The position numbers and the translations under genes were made by a program. This document shows, in pieces, positions 49,175 through 58,760 of a stretch of 64,000 nt of DNA. The notes beneath the pieces are model-generated. The model had not been told where the DNA came from and ran no database searches. It was given only the letters and a program-made list of their open reading frames with translations. Source of the DNA: Streptomyces noursei (GTDB lineage: Bacteria > Actinomycetota > Actinomycetes > Streptomycetales > Streptomycetaceae); contig NZ_LWBU01000405.1 of NCBI RefSeq assembly GCF_001646665.1, positions 1-64,000 of the forward strand, given 5' to 3'. The stretch's first letter is position 1, and each line of letters opens with the position of its first letter.

Positions 49175-50908
49175 TTAGACCCAGGTGTCGAGCCACATCC
49201 GGTCGCGCCAGTCCTCCATCGGGATCGACTGGCCGGTGTACAGGGGCCAGAAGTAGATGAAGTTCCAGATGATGAGGAGCACCAGCACCCCGGCTCCCAC
49301 CGCGCCGATCGTGCGGCGGCGTTCGGCCGCGGCGTCGGTGCCCGGGGGGCCCAGGAGGGCGCCGATCATCAAGGCCACCGCCAGGCACAGGAACGGCACG
49401 AAGACCACCGCGTAGAACAGGAAGATGGTGCGCTCCTGGTAGTGGAACCACGGCACCCAGCCGGCCGCGACGGCGCAGGCGATCGCGCCCGCGCGCCAGT
49501 CGCGGCGGAAGAACCAGCGCCACAGCACGTACAGGAGCGCGAAGCACGCCGCCCACCACAGCAGGGGCGTGCCGATCGCCAGCACCTCGCGCGCGCACTT
49601 CTCCGCGGTGCCCGCCGGGCAGCCGTCCCGGCCCGCCGCCGGGTCCTCGTAGAAGTAGGAGACGGGCCGGCCCAGGACGATCCAGCTCCACGGGTTCGAC
49701 TCGTAGGTGTGCCCCGACGTCAGGTTGACGTGGAAGCCGTACACCTCGGACTCGTAGTGCCACAGGCTGCGCCACCAGTCGGGGAACAGCCACGACCACG
49801 AACTGTCCCTGCCCTCGGTGGTCGCCCAGTTCCGGAAGTACCCCTTGTCCGTGACGATCCAGCCCGACCACGACACGATGTAGGTGCCGATCGCCACCGG
49901 GACCGTCGACACGAACGCCGGCAGCAGGTCCCGCCGCAGCACGCTCTCGTACGGGCGGTAGGCCCCGGCCGTGCGGCGCGCGCCCACGTCCCACAGGACC
50001 GTCAGCACCCCGAACGCGGCCATGATGTACAGGCCGTTCCACTTGGTGGCCGCCGCCAGACCCAGCATCACGCCCGCCGCGATCCGCCACGGCCGCCACC
50101 CCAGGCGCAGCGTCCCGGCGACCACCGCGTCCGGCCGCAGCAGCCCGTCCGCGTCCACCGGCAGCGCGTCCGCGAGCCGCCGCCTCGACCGGTCACGGTC
50201 GACGAGCAGGCACCCGAACGCCGCCAGCACGAAGAACATCAGCACCTGGTCGAGGAGCGCCGTGCGGCTCATCACGAAGTGCAGCCCGTCCACCGCGAGC
50301 AGCAGCCCCGCCAGGCAGCCCAGGAACGTCGACCGGAACAGCCGCCGCCCGATCCGGCACAGCATCAGCACCGACAGCGTGCCGAGCACCGCCACCATGA
50401 AGCGCCAGCCGAACGGGGTGAACCCGAACAGGTGCTCACCGAGGCCGATGACCCACTTGCCGACCGGCGGGTGCACCACGTAGCCCGGGTCGGTGGGGAC
50501 GGCCACCGCGTCGGGGTTCCGCAGGATCGACGCGTCGACGTCCTTCGGCCACGACCCCTCGTACCCCTGGTTGATGAGCGCCCAGGCGTCCTTGGCGTAG
50601 TACGTCTCGTCGAATATCACCGCGTGGGGGCTGCCCAGATGCCAGAACCGCAGCAGCCCGGCGACGAGCGCCACCAGCAGCGGTCCGCCCCACGCCGCCA
50701 GCCGCCACAGCCGCGCGGCCACCGCGGGCGGTGCGCCGAGCACCGTCCACACCCGGTCCGAGGGGCGGGCGTACGGGGGCACCAACCGCTCGCGCAACCC
50801 CGTCACCGGCCGCGGTACGTAGCCGAAACGGCGCAGGCGCTGCTGCCACGGGGGCGGCTCTTCCCCGGCGGCCTGCCCGCGCAGGGCGTCATGAGCAGTA
50901 CTGGTCAC
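49175..50908 (-). CDS. pmt: Dolichyl-phosphate-mannose-type protein O-mannosyltransferase
   Basis: Pmt transfers mannose from polyprenyl-phosphate-mannose to Ser/Thr of exported proteins at the outer face of the membrane (GT39 family; the S. coelicolor enzyme is needed for phage phiC31 infection). It has 577 residues with many helices, the catalytic Asp-Glu pair in VIFDETYYAKDAW (about residue 100) and an N-terminal polar region of about 70 residues. The C-terminal 25 codons are the island attachment site and were apparently replaced by the element without changing the last five residues. The GTG at 50908 has TACGAT 6 nt upstream (leaderless pattern). It is divergent from rsmI. Confidence 0.93.
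   Translation of the reverse strand: MTSTAHDALRGQAAGEEPPPWQQRLRRFGYVPRPVTGLRERLVPPYARPSDRVWTVLGAPPAVAARLWRLAAWGGPLLVALVAGLLRFWHLGSPHAVIFDETYYAKDAWALINQGYEGSWPKDVDASILRNPDAVAVPTDPGYVVHPPVGKWVIGLGEHLFGFTPFGWRFMVAVLGTLSVLMLCRIGRRLFRSTFLGCLAGLLLAVDGLHFVMSRTALLDQVLMFFVLAAFGCLLVDRDRSRRRLADALPVDADGLLRPDAVVAGTLRLGWRPWRIAAGVMLGLAAATKWNGLYIMAAFGVLTVLWDVGARRTAGAYRPYESVLRRDLLPAFVSTVPVAIGTYIVSWSGWIVTDKGYFRNWATTEGRDSSWSWLFPDWWRSLWHYESEVYGFHVNLTSGHTYESNPWSWIVLGRPVSYFYEDPAAGRDGCPAGTAEKCAREVLAIGTPLLWWAACFALLYVLWRWFFRRDWRAGAIACAVAAGWVPWFHYQERTIFLFYAVVFVPFLCLAVALMIGALLGPPGTDAAAERRRTIGAVGAGVLVLLIIWNFIYFWPLYTGQSIPMEDWRDRMWLDTWV
49191..49251. repeat. Attachment-site direct repeat, copy 2 (inside pmt)
   Basis: Identical to 44235-44295. 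This copy is the functional 3' end of pmt. Confidence 0.85.
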
Positions 50909-50968
50909 CGCGCCATCGTAGGGAACGCGCCTGTGCGAGTCGCCCGTCCGGGCTGCGAGGATGGCCCC

Positions 50969-51859
50969 GTGACTGGAACGGTGACCGGAACGCTCGTACT
51001 CGCAGGAACCCCGATCGGGGACGTCGCGGACGCCCCGCCGCGCCTCGCCGCCGAGCTGGCGGCCGCCGACGTGGTCGCCGCGGAGGACACCCGGCGGCTG
51101 CGCCGGCTGACCCAGGCGCTCGGCGTCCACACCACCGGCCGGGTCGTGTCGTACTTCGAGGGCAACGAGTCGGCGCGTACGCCCGAGCTGGTCGACGCGC
51201 TCCTGGGCGGCGCGCGGGTCCTGCTGGTCACCGACGCGGGCATGCCGTCCGTCTCCGACCCCGGCTACCGGCTCGTCGCCGCCGCCGTCGAGCGGGACAT
51301 CCGGGTCACCGCGGTGCCGGGCCCGTCGGCCGTCCTGACCGCGCTCGCCCTGTCCGGGCTGCCCGTCGACCGGTTCTGCTTCGAGGGCTTCCTGCCCCGC
51401 AAGGCCGGCGAGCGGCTGTCCCGGCTCCGCGAGGTCGCGGGCGAGCGGCGCACCCTCGTCTACTTCGAGGCCCCGCACCGGCTCGACGACACGCTCGCCG
51501 CCATGGCCGAGGCGTTCGGCGCGGACCGGCGGGCCGCCGTGTGCCGGGAGCTGACCAAGACCTACGAGGAGGTCAGGCGCGGCGGCGTCGGCGAACTCGC
51601 GGCGTGGGCGGCCGAGGGCGTGCGCGGGGAGATCACGATCGTCGTCGAGGGAGCGCCCGACACCGGGCCCGCCGACCTCGGCGCGGCCGAACTGGTCCGC
51701 CGCGTCCGGGTGCGCGAGGAGGCGGGGGAGCGGCGCAAGGAGGCCATCGCGGCGGTCGCCGCCGAGGCCGGCCTGCCCAAGCGGGAGGTGTTCGACGCCG
51801 TGGTCGCGGCGAAGAACGCGCCGGCCGAAGGCCCCCCGGCCGGTGAAGGACTATCGTGA
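50969..51859 (+). CDS. rsmI: 16S rRNA (cytidine-2'-O)-methyltransferase RsmI
   Basis: RsmI methylates the ribose of C1402 in 16S rRNA with S-adenosylmethionine. It has 296 residues with tetrapyrrole-methylase fold motifs: LAGTPIGDVAD, AAEDTRRLRRL, VTDAGMPSVSDPGYRLVAA and TAVPGPSAVLTALALSGLP. GAGG lies 9 nt before the GTG at 50969; a second GTG at 50981 is possible. It is divergent from pmt with 60 bases between the starts. Confidence 0.93.
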   Translation: MTGTVTGTLVLAGTPIGDVADAPPRLAAELAAADVVAAEDTRRLRRLTQALGVHTTGRVVSYFEGNESARTPELVDALLGGARVLLVTDAGMPSVSDPGYRLVAAAVERDIRVTAVPGPSAVLTALALSGLPVDRFCFEGFLPRKAGERLSRLREVAGERRTLVYFEAPHRLDDTLAAMAEAFGADRRAAVCRELTKTYEEVRRGGVGELAAWAAEGVRGEITIVVEGAPDTGPADLGAAELVRRVRVREEAGERRKEAIAAVAAEAGLPKREVFDAVVAAKNAPAEGPPAGEGLS

Positions 51860-51987
51860 AAGGCAGAGACCAGACCGTGCGGCAGGCCTCCGGGTCGGGG
51901 AAGCGTCAGGACCGGTCCCTCTTTCGGCAGGCGCCTGCGCACTCCCGCCCGTGAGGGCGTCCACCGGTGCGGTGGAAAGGAGCCGGC

Positions 51988-52398
51988 ATGAGCGAGACCA
52001 CGAGCACCCCGGTCGGCCATGAGGCATATGCCTTCGCCTGCATGAACTGCGGGTACGGCTGGGAGCAGGCGTACGACATCGAGCACCACACCGACATCAG
52101 CGGCCACGCGTTCATCGTCTACAAGGCCGACGGCCGCCGGGTGCCGTCACCGCTCTCGGACCCGACCTGCCTGAACTGCGGGCGGCACCGCGTGCGGATC
52201 ATGCGGGCCGGCCAGGTGTCCTCCGTGCTCGACCTGCTCGCCCGGTACCAGGCCGAGCCCTCGAAGGGCTCCGTCGGGTCCGCCGGGCCGTCCGCCGGGC
52301 AGGAGCGGTCCGCGGCCGGCGCCACGCAGGCGCCACCGGCCAAGGAGCCGCACCACTGGCACCTGTCCGACCTGATGCACGCCTTCCACCGCAAGTAG
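51988..52398 (+). CDS. Zinc-ribbon hypothetical protein
   Basis: The 136-residue protein has two CxxC pairs, FACMNCGYGW (residues 18-21) and TCLNCGRHRVRI (residues 61-64), that would form one zinc ribbon. A helical stretch (SSVLDLLARYQAE), a disordered linker and a His-rich end (PHHWHLSDLMHAFHRK) follow. AAAGGAG lies 6 nt before the ATG. It is a conserved streptomycete protein by style; no function can be named. It precedes tatD by 28 bases. Confidence 0.8.
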   Translation: MSETTSTPVGHEAYAFACMNCGYGWEQAYDIEHHTDISGHAFIVYKADGRRVPSPLSDPTCLNCGRHRVRIMRAGQVSSVLDLLARYQAEPSKGSVGSAGPSAGQERSAAGATQAPPAKEPHHWHLSDLMHAFHRK

Positions 52399-52426
52399 CG
52401 CCCGGCCCCTTCCGTACGATCGGGGC

Positions 52427-53296
52427 ATGAGTTCCAAGGACGCTCCGCCGCCGCTGCCCGAACCCCTCGGAGTGCCGGTCGCCGATTCCCACACCCACCT
52501 GGACATGCAGTCCGGCACCGTCGAGGAGGCCCTCGCCAAGGCCGCCGCCGCCGGGGTCGACACGGTGGTCCAGGTGGGCTGCGACCTCAAGGGCTCCCGC
52601 TGGGCCGCCGAGACCGCCGCCGCGCACCCGCAGGTGCACGCGGCGGTCGCCCTGCACCCCAACGAGGCCCCGCGGATCGTGCTGGGAGACCCCGACGGCT
52701 GGTCGCGGCAGGGTGCCCGCGAGGCGGGCGGCGACGCGGCGCTCGACGACGCGCTCGCCGAGATCGACCGGCTCGCCGCCCTGCCGGAGGTCAAGGCGGT
52801 CGGCGAGACCGGCCTCGACTTCTTCCGCACCGGCCCGGAGGGCATCGCCGCCCAGGAGCGGTCCTTCCGCGCCCACATCGAGATCGCCAAGCGGCACGGC
52901 AAGGCGCTCGTCATCCACGACCGCGAGGCCCACGACGACGTCCTGCGCATCCTCGCCGAGGAGGGCGCCCCCGAGCGGACCGTCTTCCACTGCTACTCCG
53001 GCGACGCCGGGATGGCGCGGATCTGCGCCGACGCCGGGTACCACATGTCCTTCGCCGGGAACGTCACCTTCAAGAACGCCCAGCCGCTGCGCGACGCGCT
53101 CGCCGTCGCCCCGCTGGACCTCGTCCTGGTCGAGACGGACGCGCCGTTCCTGACGCCCGTGCCGTACCGCGGACGGCCCAACGCCCCGTATCTCGTTCCG
53201 ATCACGGTCCGGGCGATGGCCCGGGTGCGGGGGATCGACGAGGAGGCCATGTCGACCGCGATCGCCGTCAACACGGCGCGCGCCTTTGATTACTGA
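52427..53296 (+). CDS. tatD: TatD family metal-dependent deoxyribonuclease
   Basis: This is a TIM-barrel hydrolase of 289 residues acting as a 3'-5' DNase in DNA repair or turnover. Metal ligands are visible: DSHTHLDM near residue 20, GETGLDFF, LVIHDREAHDD, FHCYSGD and VETDAPFL. TACGAT lies 6 nt before the ATG without a good Shine-Dalgarno, suggesting a leaderless mRNA. It lies directly before the rpfB-rsmA-ispE run, the usual actinobacterial order. Confidence 0.95.
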   Translation: MSSKDAPPPLPEPLGVPVADSHTHLDMQSGTVEEALAKAAAAGVDTVVQVGCDLKGSRWAAETAAAHPQVHAAVALHPNEAPRIVLGDPDGWSRQGAREAGGDAALDDALAEIDRLAALPEVKAVGETGLDFFRTGPEGIAAQERSFRAHIEIAKRHGKALVIHDREAHDDVLRILAEEGAPERTVFHCYSGDAGMARICADAGYHMSFAGNVTFKNAQPLRDALAVAPLDLVLVETDAPFLTPVPYRGRPNAPYLVPITVRAMARVRGIDEEAMSTAIAVNTARAFDY

Positions 53297-53392
53297 CCGA
53301 TAACGGGCACCGGCCGCCCAGGGTAGCGACGCGACACTGCGTAGTCGAGTCGCTTTGGAGAGTGACCGGCCCTCCGCTAGGGTCCCGGCCTC

Positions 53393-54880
53393 GTGAGCAA
53401 CTCCCAGGGCAGTCACCGTGCCGCCACCCGGGGCGGACGCCGCACCGCCGTGGCGCCCGCGCCCGGCCCGGTCGCCGGCGCGGGGTACACGGAGTGGGAC
53501 GTCACCCTGCCGAGCCCCGCGCCCCCGCCCGGCCCCGCGCCGGTCGCCGTGTACCGGGCCGTGCCCCGCCGGCCGGCGGCCGGCGCCCCGGCCGGGACCG
53601 CGCCGGGCCACCCGGCCGGCCCGGCGGCCGGTGCCGTCACCGCCACCGCCGGCGCCGCCACGGCCACCGCCATCGCCGCCCCGGCCGGCGTCGACCACGA
53701 GGCGCCCACCCTCACCGCGGTGCCCACCGGCGGCCGCGCCCAGGCCCGCCGGGCCGCCCGCCGCCGCCGGGCAGCCGGGCCCGCCGGCCCCGAGGGACTG
53801 CGGCGGCTCGTCCCCCAGGCCCTCGTCGTGGCCTTCCTCGCCGGCGGCACCAGCGCGTTCGTCGCCGACGACAAGGCCGTGCGGCTCAGCGTCGACGGCG
53901 TACCGCGCACCCTGCACACCTTCGCCGACGACGTCTCCGAACTCCTCGCCGACGAGGGACTCGCCGTCGGCGCGCACGACCTCGTCGCCCCCGCCCCCGG
54001 CCAGGCCCTCGCCAGCGGCGACGAGGTCGTCCTGCGCTACGGCCGCCCCGTCACCCTCACCCTCGACGGGCAGCGCCGCCGCGTCTGGACCACCGCCCGC
54101 ACCGTCGACGAGGCGCTGCGCGCCCTCGGGGTCCGCGCCGAGGGGGCCCACCTCTCCGTGTCCCGCTCCGCCGCCATCTCCCGCGGCGGCCTCGCCCTCG
54201 ACGTACGCACCGAACGCACCGTGACCTTCATGGCCGACGGCCGGGAACGCACCATCCGCACCAACGCCGCCACCGTCCGCGAGGCGGTGGACCAGGCGGG
54301 CATCACCCTCAGCGGCCGGGACACCACCTCCGTACCGCCCGGCAGCTTCCCGCGCGACGGGCAGACCATCACCATCATGCGGATCACCGACACCCGGGAG
54401 GTCCGCGAGGAACCCATCCCCTACGGGGTCGAACGGGTCGACGACCCGACCCTCTACAAGGGCACCGAGATCGTCGAACGCCAGGGGCGGCCGGGTTCCC
54501 GCCGCGTCACGTACTCCCTGCGCATGGTCAACGGCGTCCAGCAGAGGCCCCGCAAGATCGGCGACGAGATCGTGCGGGAGCCCGTGGACCGGCGGGTGCT
54601 GGTCGGCACCAGACCGATGCCCGCCTCCGTCGACGGCGCCGACGACCTGGACTGGGAGGCCCTCGCCCAGTGCGAGTCCGGCGGCCGGCCCGACGCCGTG
54701 GACTCCTCCGGCACCTACGGCGGGCTCTACCAGTTCGACCCCGGCACCTGGCGCTCCCTCGGCGGCACCGGCGTCGCCCAGGACGCCTCCGCCGCCGAAC
54801 AGACATACCGGGCGAAGAAGCTCTACGTGCAACGGGGGGCGAGCCCGTGGCCGCACTGCGGCCGTAGGCTGTATCGGTGA
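53393..54880 (+). CDS. rpfB: Resuscitation-promoting factor RpfB-like
   Basis: This is a secreted, cell-wall-cleaving transglycosylase that promotes germination or growth resumption. It has 495 residues. An unusually long N-terminal cytoplasmic part (about 135 residues, Ala/Pro/Gly-rich) precedes a membrane helix ([20 protein letters not shown]). Three DUF348 repeats (about 160-345), a G5 domain (about 350-420) and the Rpf domain with catalytic Glu in LAQCESGG (about 427) complete the protein. TAGGGT lies 9 nt before the GTG. The stop overlaps the rsmA GTG (GTGA). Confidence 0.93.
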   Translation: MSNSQGSHRAATRGGRRTAVAPAPGPVAGAGYTEWDVTLPSPAPPPGPAPVAVYRAVPRRPAAGAPAGTAPGHPAGPAAGAVTATAGAATATAIAAPAGVDHEAPTLTAVPTGGRAQARRAARRRRAAGPAGPEGLRRLVPQALVVAFLAGGTSAFVADDKAVRLSVDGVPRTLHTFADDVSELLADEGLAVGAHDLVAPAPGQALASGDEVVLRYGRPVTLTLDGQRRRVWTTARTVDEALRALGVRAEGAHLSVSRSAAISRGGLALDVRTERTVTFMADGRERTIRTNAATVREAVDQAGITLSGRDTTSVPPGSFPRDGQTITIMRITDTREVREEPIPYGVERVDDPTLYKGTEIVERQGRPGSRRVTYSLRMVNGVQQRPRKIGDEIVREPVDRRVLVGTRPMPASVDGADDLDWEALAQCESGGRPDAVDSSGTYGGLYQFDPGTWRSLGGTGVAQDASAAEQTYRAKKLYVQRGASPWPHCGRRLYR

Positions 54881-55740
54881 GCACCACTGACCCCGACGCC
54901 CTCCTCGGCCCCGCCGACATCCGTGAACTGGCCGCCGCGCTGGGCGTACGCCCCACCAAGCAGCGCGGCCAGAACTTCGTCATCGACGCCAACACCGTCC
55001 GGCGCATCGTCCGCACCGCGGAGGTCCGCCCCGACGACGTCGTCGTGGAGGTCGGGCCCGGGCTCGGGTCGCTGACCCTGGCGCTGCTGGAGGCCGCGGA
55101 CCGGGTGACCGCCGTCGAGATCGATGACGTCCTGGCGGGCGCCCTGCCCGCCACGATCGCCGCCCGCATGCCGGCGAAGAAGGACCGCTTCGCGCTCGTC
55201 CACTCCGACGCCATGCACGTGGAGGAGCTGCCCGGCCCGCCGCCGACCGCGCTCGTCGCCAACCTCCCGTACAACGTCGCCGTGCCCGTGCTGCTGCACA
55301 TGCTCGACCGCTTCCCGACCATCGAGCGCACGCTCGTCATGGTGCAGGCCGAGGTCGCCGACCGGCTCGCGGCCCGGCCCGGCAACAAGGTGTACGGCGT
55401 GCCGTCGGTCAAGGCCAACTGGTACGCCGAGGTCAAGCGCGCCGGCGCCATCGGCCGCAACGTCTTCTGGCCCGCCCCCAACGTCGACTCCGGCCTGGTG
55501 TCCCTCGTCCGGCGCTCCGAGCCGGTGGACACCACGGCGTCGAAGCGGGAGGTCTTCGCCGTCGTCGACGCCGCCTTCGCCCAGCGCCGCAAGACGCTGC
55601 GCGCCGCGCTGGCCGGCTGGGCCGGCTCCCCGGCCGCCGCCGAGGCCGCGCTGGTCGCCGCCGGCGTCTCCCCGCAGGCGCGGGGCGAGTCCCTCACCGT
55701 GGAAGAGTTCGCACGCATCGCGGAGGCCAAGTCAGCGTGA
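54877..55740 (+). CDS. rsmA: 16S rRNA (adenine1518/1519-N6)-dimethyltransferase KsgA
   Basis: KsgA dimethylates two adenines in the 3' hairpin of 16S rRNA; its loss gives kasugamycin resistance. The 287-residue protein has [18 protein letters not shown], the SAM-binding [22 protein letters not shown] and the catalytic [11 protein letters not shown]. It is coupled to rpfB by a GTGA overlap, and in addition TAGGCT lies 6 nt before its GTG, so an internal leaderless promoter inside rpfB could express it separately. Confidence 0.95.
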   Translation: MSTTDPDALLGPADIRELAAALGVRPTKQRGQNFVIDANTVRRIVRTAEVRPDDVVVEVGPGLGSLTLALLEAADRVTAVEIDDVLAGALPATIAARMPAKKDRFALVHSDAMHVEELPGPPPTALVANLPYNVAVPVLLHMLDRFPTIERTLVMVQAEVADRLAARPGNKVYGVPSVKANWYAEVKRAGAIGRNVFWPAPNVDSGLVSLVRRSEPVDTTASKREVFAVVDAAFAQRRKTLRAALAGWAGSPAAAEAALVAAGVSPQARGESLTVEEFARIAEAKSA

Positions 55741-56642
55741 CCGAGAGCATCACCGTACGAGTCCCGGCGAAGGTCAACGTCCAGCTGGCGGTCGGCGCCG
55801 CCCGCCCGGACGGCTTCCACGACCTGGCCAACGTCTTCCTCGCCGTCTCGCTGTACGACGAGGTGACCGCCACCCCGGCGGACGGGCTGCGGATCACCTG
55901 CTCGGGCCCCGACGCCGGCCAGGTGCCGCTGGACGCCACGAACCTCGCCGCCCGCGCGGCGACCGCCCTCGCCGGCCGGTACGGCGTCTCCCCGGACGTC
56001 CACCTCCACATCGCCAAGGACATCCCGGTCGCCGGCGGCATGGCGGGCGGCAGCGCGGACGGCGCGGGCGCCCTCCTCGCCTGCGACGCCCTGTGGGGCA
56101 CCGGCGCCTCCCGGGAGGAACTGCTCGACATCTGCGCCGAGCTGGGCAGCGACGTGCCGTTCAGCCTCGTCGGCGGGGCGGCCCTCGGCACCGGCCGCGG
56201 TGAGCGGCTGACGCCGCTGGAGGTCGGCGGCACCTTCCACTGGGTGTTCGCCGTCGCGGACGGCGGCCTGTCGACCCCCGCGGTGTACGGCGAGTTCGAC
56301 CGGCTCGCGGCCGGTACGGACGTCCCCGCCCCGGCCGCCTCGCCCGCCCTGCTGGAGGCGCTGCGCACCGGTGACACCGCGCTGCTGGCGGGCGCCCTCG
56401 TCAACGACCTCCAGCCCGCCGCCCTCTCGCTGCGCCCGTCCCTCGCCGGCACGCTGGCCGCCGGCACCGCCGCGGGCGCCCTCGCCGGCCTGGTCTCCGG
56501 CTCGGGCCCGACCACCGCGTTCCTGGTCAAGGACGAGGAGGCGGCCCGAACGGTCGCCGACGCCCTGCTCGCCTCCGGCACCTGCCGCACGGCCCGGGTG
56601 GCGACCTCCCCCGCCGCGGGGGCTACTCAGATCCGCACCTGA
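55737..56642 (+). CDS. ispE: 4-diphosphocytidyl-2-C-methyl-D-erythritol kinase
   Basis: IspE phosphorylates CDP-methylerythritol in the non-mevalonate isoprenoid pathway. It is 301 residues, a GHMP kinase with VPAKVNVQL (lysine), the phosphate loop [19 protein letters not shown] and [12 protein letters not shown]. The GTG overlaps the rsmA stop. A strong hairpin follows immediately. Confidence 0.95.
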   Translation: MTESITVRVPAKVNVQLAVGAARPDGFHDLANVFLAVSLYDEVTATPADGLRITCSGPDAGQVPLDATNLAARAATALAGRYGVSPDVHLHIAKDIPVAGGMAGGSADGAGALLACDALWGTGASREELLDICAELGSDVPFSLVGGAALGTGRGERLTPLEVGGTFHWVFAVADGGLSTPAVYGEFDRLAAGTDVPAPAASPALLEALRTGDTALLAGALVNDLQPAALSLRPSLAGTLAAGTAAGALAGLVSGSGPTTAFLVKDEEAARTVADALLASGTCRTARVATSPAAGATQIRT

Positions 56643-56658
56643 GTACGAGAGCGCTGAC

Positions 56659-56690
56659 GCCGGTACGGTCCCGTCCGGGACCGTACCGGC
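56659..56690 (+). terminator. 14-bp hairpin abutting the acyltransferase start codon
   Basis: 56659-56672 pairs perfectly with 56677-56690 (14 bp, loop GTCC). It starts 17 bases after the ispE stop and ends at the base before the ATG at 56691. It could terminate ispE transcription, or hide the GGGA that would serve as ribosome-binding site for the next gene. Confidence 0.65.
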
Positions 56691-58016
56691 ATGGCAATCA
56701 GCGTCTCCGAGCTCGCCGCCCGCACCCCCGACACCCGCGACCGGTACATCGACCTGCTGCGGGTCGCGTCCCTGGCCACCGTGGTGCTCGGGCACTGGCT
56801 GATGGCCGCCGTCACCGCCGACGGCTCCGTCGGCAACCTGCTGGCCGTCGTCCCGCAGCTCCAGGTCCTGACCTGGGTGCTCCAGATCATGCCGGTGTTC
56901 TTCTTCGTCGGCGGCTTCTCGCACGCCCTGTCCTACCGCTCCCGCCCCGGCTACGCGGCCTTCCTGCGCACCCGGCTGCAACGCCTGCTCCGCCCCACAA
57001 TGGTGTTCATCGGGGTGTGGACGGCCGCCGCGCTCGTCGTCCAACTCCTCGGCGGTGACGGCGGCCTGACCGGCGTCGCCCTGCGCCTGGTCGCCCAGCC
57101 GCTGTGGTTCATCGGCATCTACCTGGCCATGGTGGCCTTCACCCCGCCGCTGCTGAAGCTGCACGAGCGGTACGGATGGGGCGCCTTCGCCGCGCTGGCC
57201 GGGGGCGCGGCCCTGGTGGACGCGCTGCGGTTCGCGGCCGGGGTGCCGTACGTCGAGTTCCTGAACTTCGCCTTCGTGTGGCTGGCCGTGCACCAGCTGG
57301 GCTTCCTGCGGGCGGACGGCCGCGTCCGGGCGCCCGCGGCCCTGGCGGTGTGCGGTCTGGCGGGGGCGGCCGCGCTGGTGGCCCTCGGCCCGTACCCGCT
57401 GTCCATGGTCGGCATGCCGGGCGAGAAGGTCTCCAACATGGCGCCGCCCACCTTCGCGCTGCTGTGCCACGCCCTGTGGCTGGTCGGCGCGGTCGAGCTG
57501 CTGCGGGGGCCGGGCGGCCGGCTGGCCCGGCGCCCCGCCGTGTGGCGGGCGGTCGTCGCGGCGAACGGCGTCGCCATGACGGCGTTCCTGTGGCACCTGA
57601 CGGCGATGCTCGGCGTGTACGGCGCGATGCTCGCGCTGGACGTGCCCCTGCCGGAGCCGGCGTCGGGCGCGTGGTGGGCGCAGGTGCCGGTGCGGCTGGC
57701 GGTCGCGGCGGCGGTGACCGGCCTGCTGGTCGCCGCGTTCCGCGCCGTGGAGCGGCCGCCGGCGCGGCGGGCGGTGCCGGGCGCCGGGGCGGGCGGCGCG
57801 GGTGCGGCGGTGCGCGGCGCGGGGGGCTCCGGTCCCGTCGCGGCGCTCGGCATCACGCTGTGCCTGTTCGGTGTCCTCGGCCTGTCGATGGTGGGATTCG
57901 GCGGCCTGCTGGAGGGGCGCTCGGCCGTGCTGGTCGCCGTCCCCGTCACCGCCCCGGCGGCGGTCGTCACGGCCCTGGCGGGCTGGCTCCTGGTGGAGCG
58001 GGCTGGCCGTGCCTGA
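56691..58016 (+). CDS. Acyltransferase 3 family membrane protein
   Basis: This is an integral membrane O-acyltransferase (OafA/NodX type) of 441 residues with about eleven helices. The family start RDRYIDLLRVASLATVVLGHWLM includes the conserved His in the first helix; MPVFFFVGGFSHALS and FLWHLTAMLGV follow. The acceptor is unknown (cell-surface glycan or lipid). No free Shine-Dalgarno is seen, because the preceding 32 bases form a hairpin up to the ATG; the next starts would remove the first helix, so 56691 is kept. Confidence 0.88.
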   Translation: MAISVSELAARTPDTRDRYIDLLRVASLATVVLGHWLMAAVTADGSVGNLLAVVPQLQVLTWVLQIMPVFFFVGGFSHALSYRSRPGYAAFLRTRLQRLLRPTMVFIGVWTAAALVVQLLGGDGGLTGVALRLVAQPLWFIGIYLAMVAFTPPLLKLHERYGWGAFAALAGGAALVDALRFAAGVPYVEFLNFAFVWLAVHQLGFLRADGRVRAPAALAVCGLAGAAALVALGPYPLSMVGMPGEKVSNMAPPTFALLCHALWLVGAVELLRGPGGRLARRPAVWRAVVAANGVAMTAFLWHLTAMLGVYGAMLALDVPLPEPASGAWWAQVPVRLAVAAAVTGLLVAAFRAVERPPARRAVPGAGAGGAGAAVRGAGGSGPVAALGITLCLFGVLGLSMVGFGGLLEGRSAVLVAVPVTAPAAVVTALAGWLLVERAGRA

Positions 58017-58661
58017 TCAGCCCGCGAGCGCGATGGTCCGCTTCGCCCGCTCGTAGGCGGGGAGCATCGCCCGGTGCTCCCCGGCGTCCAGCCCGCCCAG
58101 GTGCACCACGACGGCGCCCCGCGGCGTGGCGACGGCGAAGGCCCGCTCGGGCTTGGGCCCGTCGGTGAACTCGCCGCTCACCGTGAACGTCACCTCGGCG
58201 GCCGGCAGGGCGCCCGCGCGGGTCTGCGCGTACGCGGCCTTGGAGGCGCCCTTCTCGGCGCCGACGTACGCCTCCAGCACCTCGCGCGGCGCCGCCCCGG
58301 GTGCGTCGCCCGTCCAGACGCGGAGGAACCCGATGTGCCCGGCCGGCTTGGCGTCGACCTCGCACGAGAGGGTGACCGTGCCCTGCCGCGCCAGGGCGGC
58401 GAAGTCGGGGTCCTCGGAGACCGTCACCTGCTCGGCGGTCCACTCCGGCTCCGTCTCGAACGTCACGGGCAGCGGGCACGGCGCGCCCTTGCCGCCGATC
58501 GTGACGCCCTTCGCCGGTCCGGGGCCGCTCCCCGTCGCGGCGGTCGCCCCGGGCGCCTTGACGGAGGGCTTCGCCTCGGGCACCTCGGCCGCGCACGCCG
58601 TGAGCGCCATCCCGGCCGCCGCCACCACGACAGCGCCCCGCAGCTTCCCGTACCGCCTCAT
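58017..58661 (-). CDS. Putative lipoprotein
   Basis: The 214-residue protein starts with a lipoprotein signal (GAVVVAAAGMALTAC, lipobox LTAC) and so is anchored outside the membrane by Cys23. The mature part is a small mixed alpha/beta domain with phrases VTLSCEVDAKPAGHIGFLRV and AEVTFTVSGEFTDGPKPERAF. Family not recognised; the second half resembles generic substrate-free streptomycete lipoproteins. Its stop abuts the acyltransferase stop (adjacent bases), with no room for a separate terminator. Confidence 0.82.
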   Translation of the reverse strand: MRRYGKLRGAVVVAAAGMALTACAAEVPEAKPSVKAPGATAATGSGPGPAKGVTIGGKGAPCPLPVTFETEPEWTAEQVTVSEDPDFAALARQGTVTLSCEVDAKPAGHIGFLRVWTGDAPGAAPREVLEAYVGAEKGASKAAYAQTRAGALPAAEVTFTVSGEFTDGPKPERAFAVATPRGAVVVHLGGLDAGEHRAMLPAYERAKRTIALAG

Positions 58662-58760
58662 GACAACCCCGCCCCTGAGCCCGTTCGAACGCCGCACGCT
58701 ACCGCACCCCCGCCGGCGACTACCCTGGTAGGTCGGCCCGTCCCCCCGTACAGGAGTGAA

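Larger units (their letters stand above)
44235..49251. mobile_element. Integrated genomic island at the 3' end of pmt
   Basis: The island is bounded by the 61-bp direct repeats. The interior has lower GC than its surroundings (33 of 60 bases in the line at 44881; 32 of 60 at 45721) and more A/T at third codon positions. Contents are a secreted protein, an ABC transporter operon, an IS630-type remnant and a small overlapping gene pair. A long identical core inside the 3' end of a gene, with the end regenerated, is the habit of tyrosine-integrase elements, but no integrase, excisionase, replication or transfer gene is visible, so it is a decayed or non-autonomous element. Confidence 0.8.

Noticed and set aside
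50909-51478. N-terminal extension of pmt up to 51478
   Set aside because: The extra 190 codons are the shadow of rsmI, which has complete family motifs on the plus strand.
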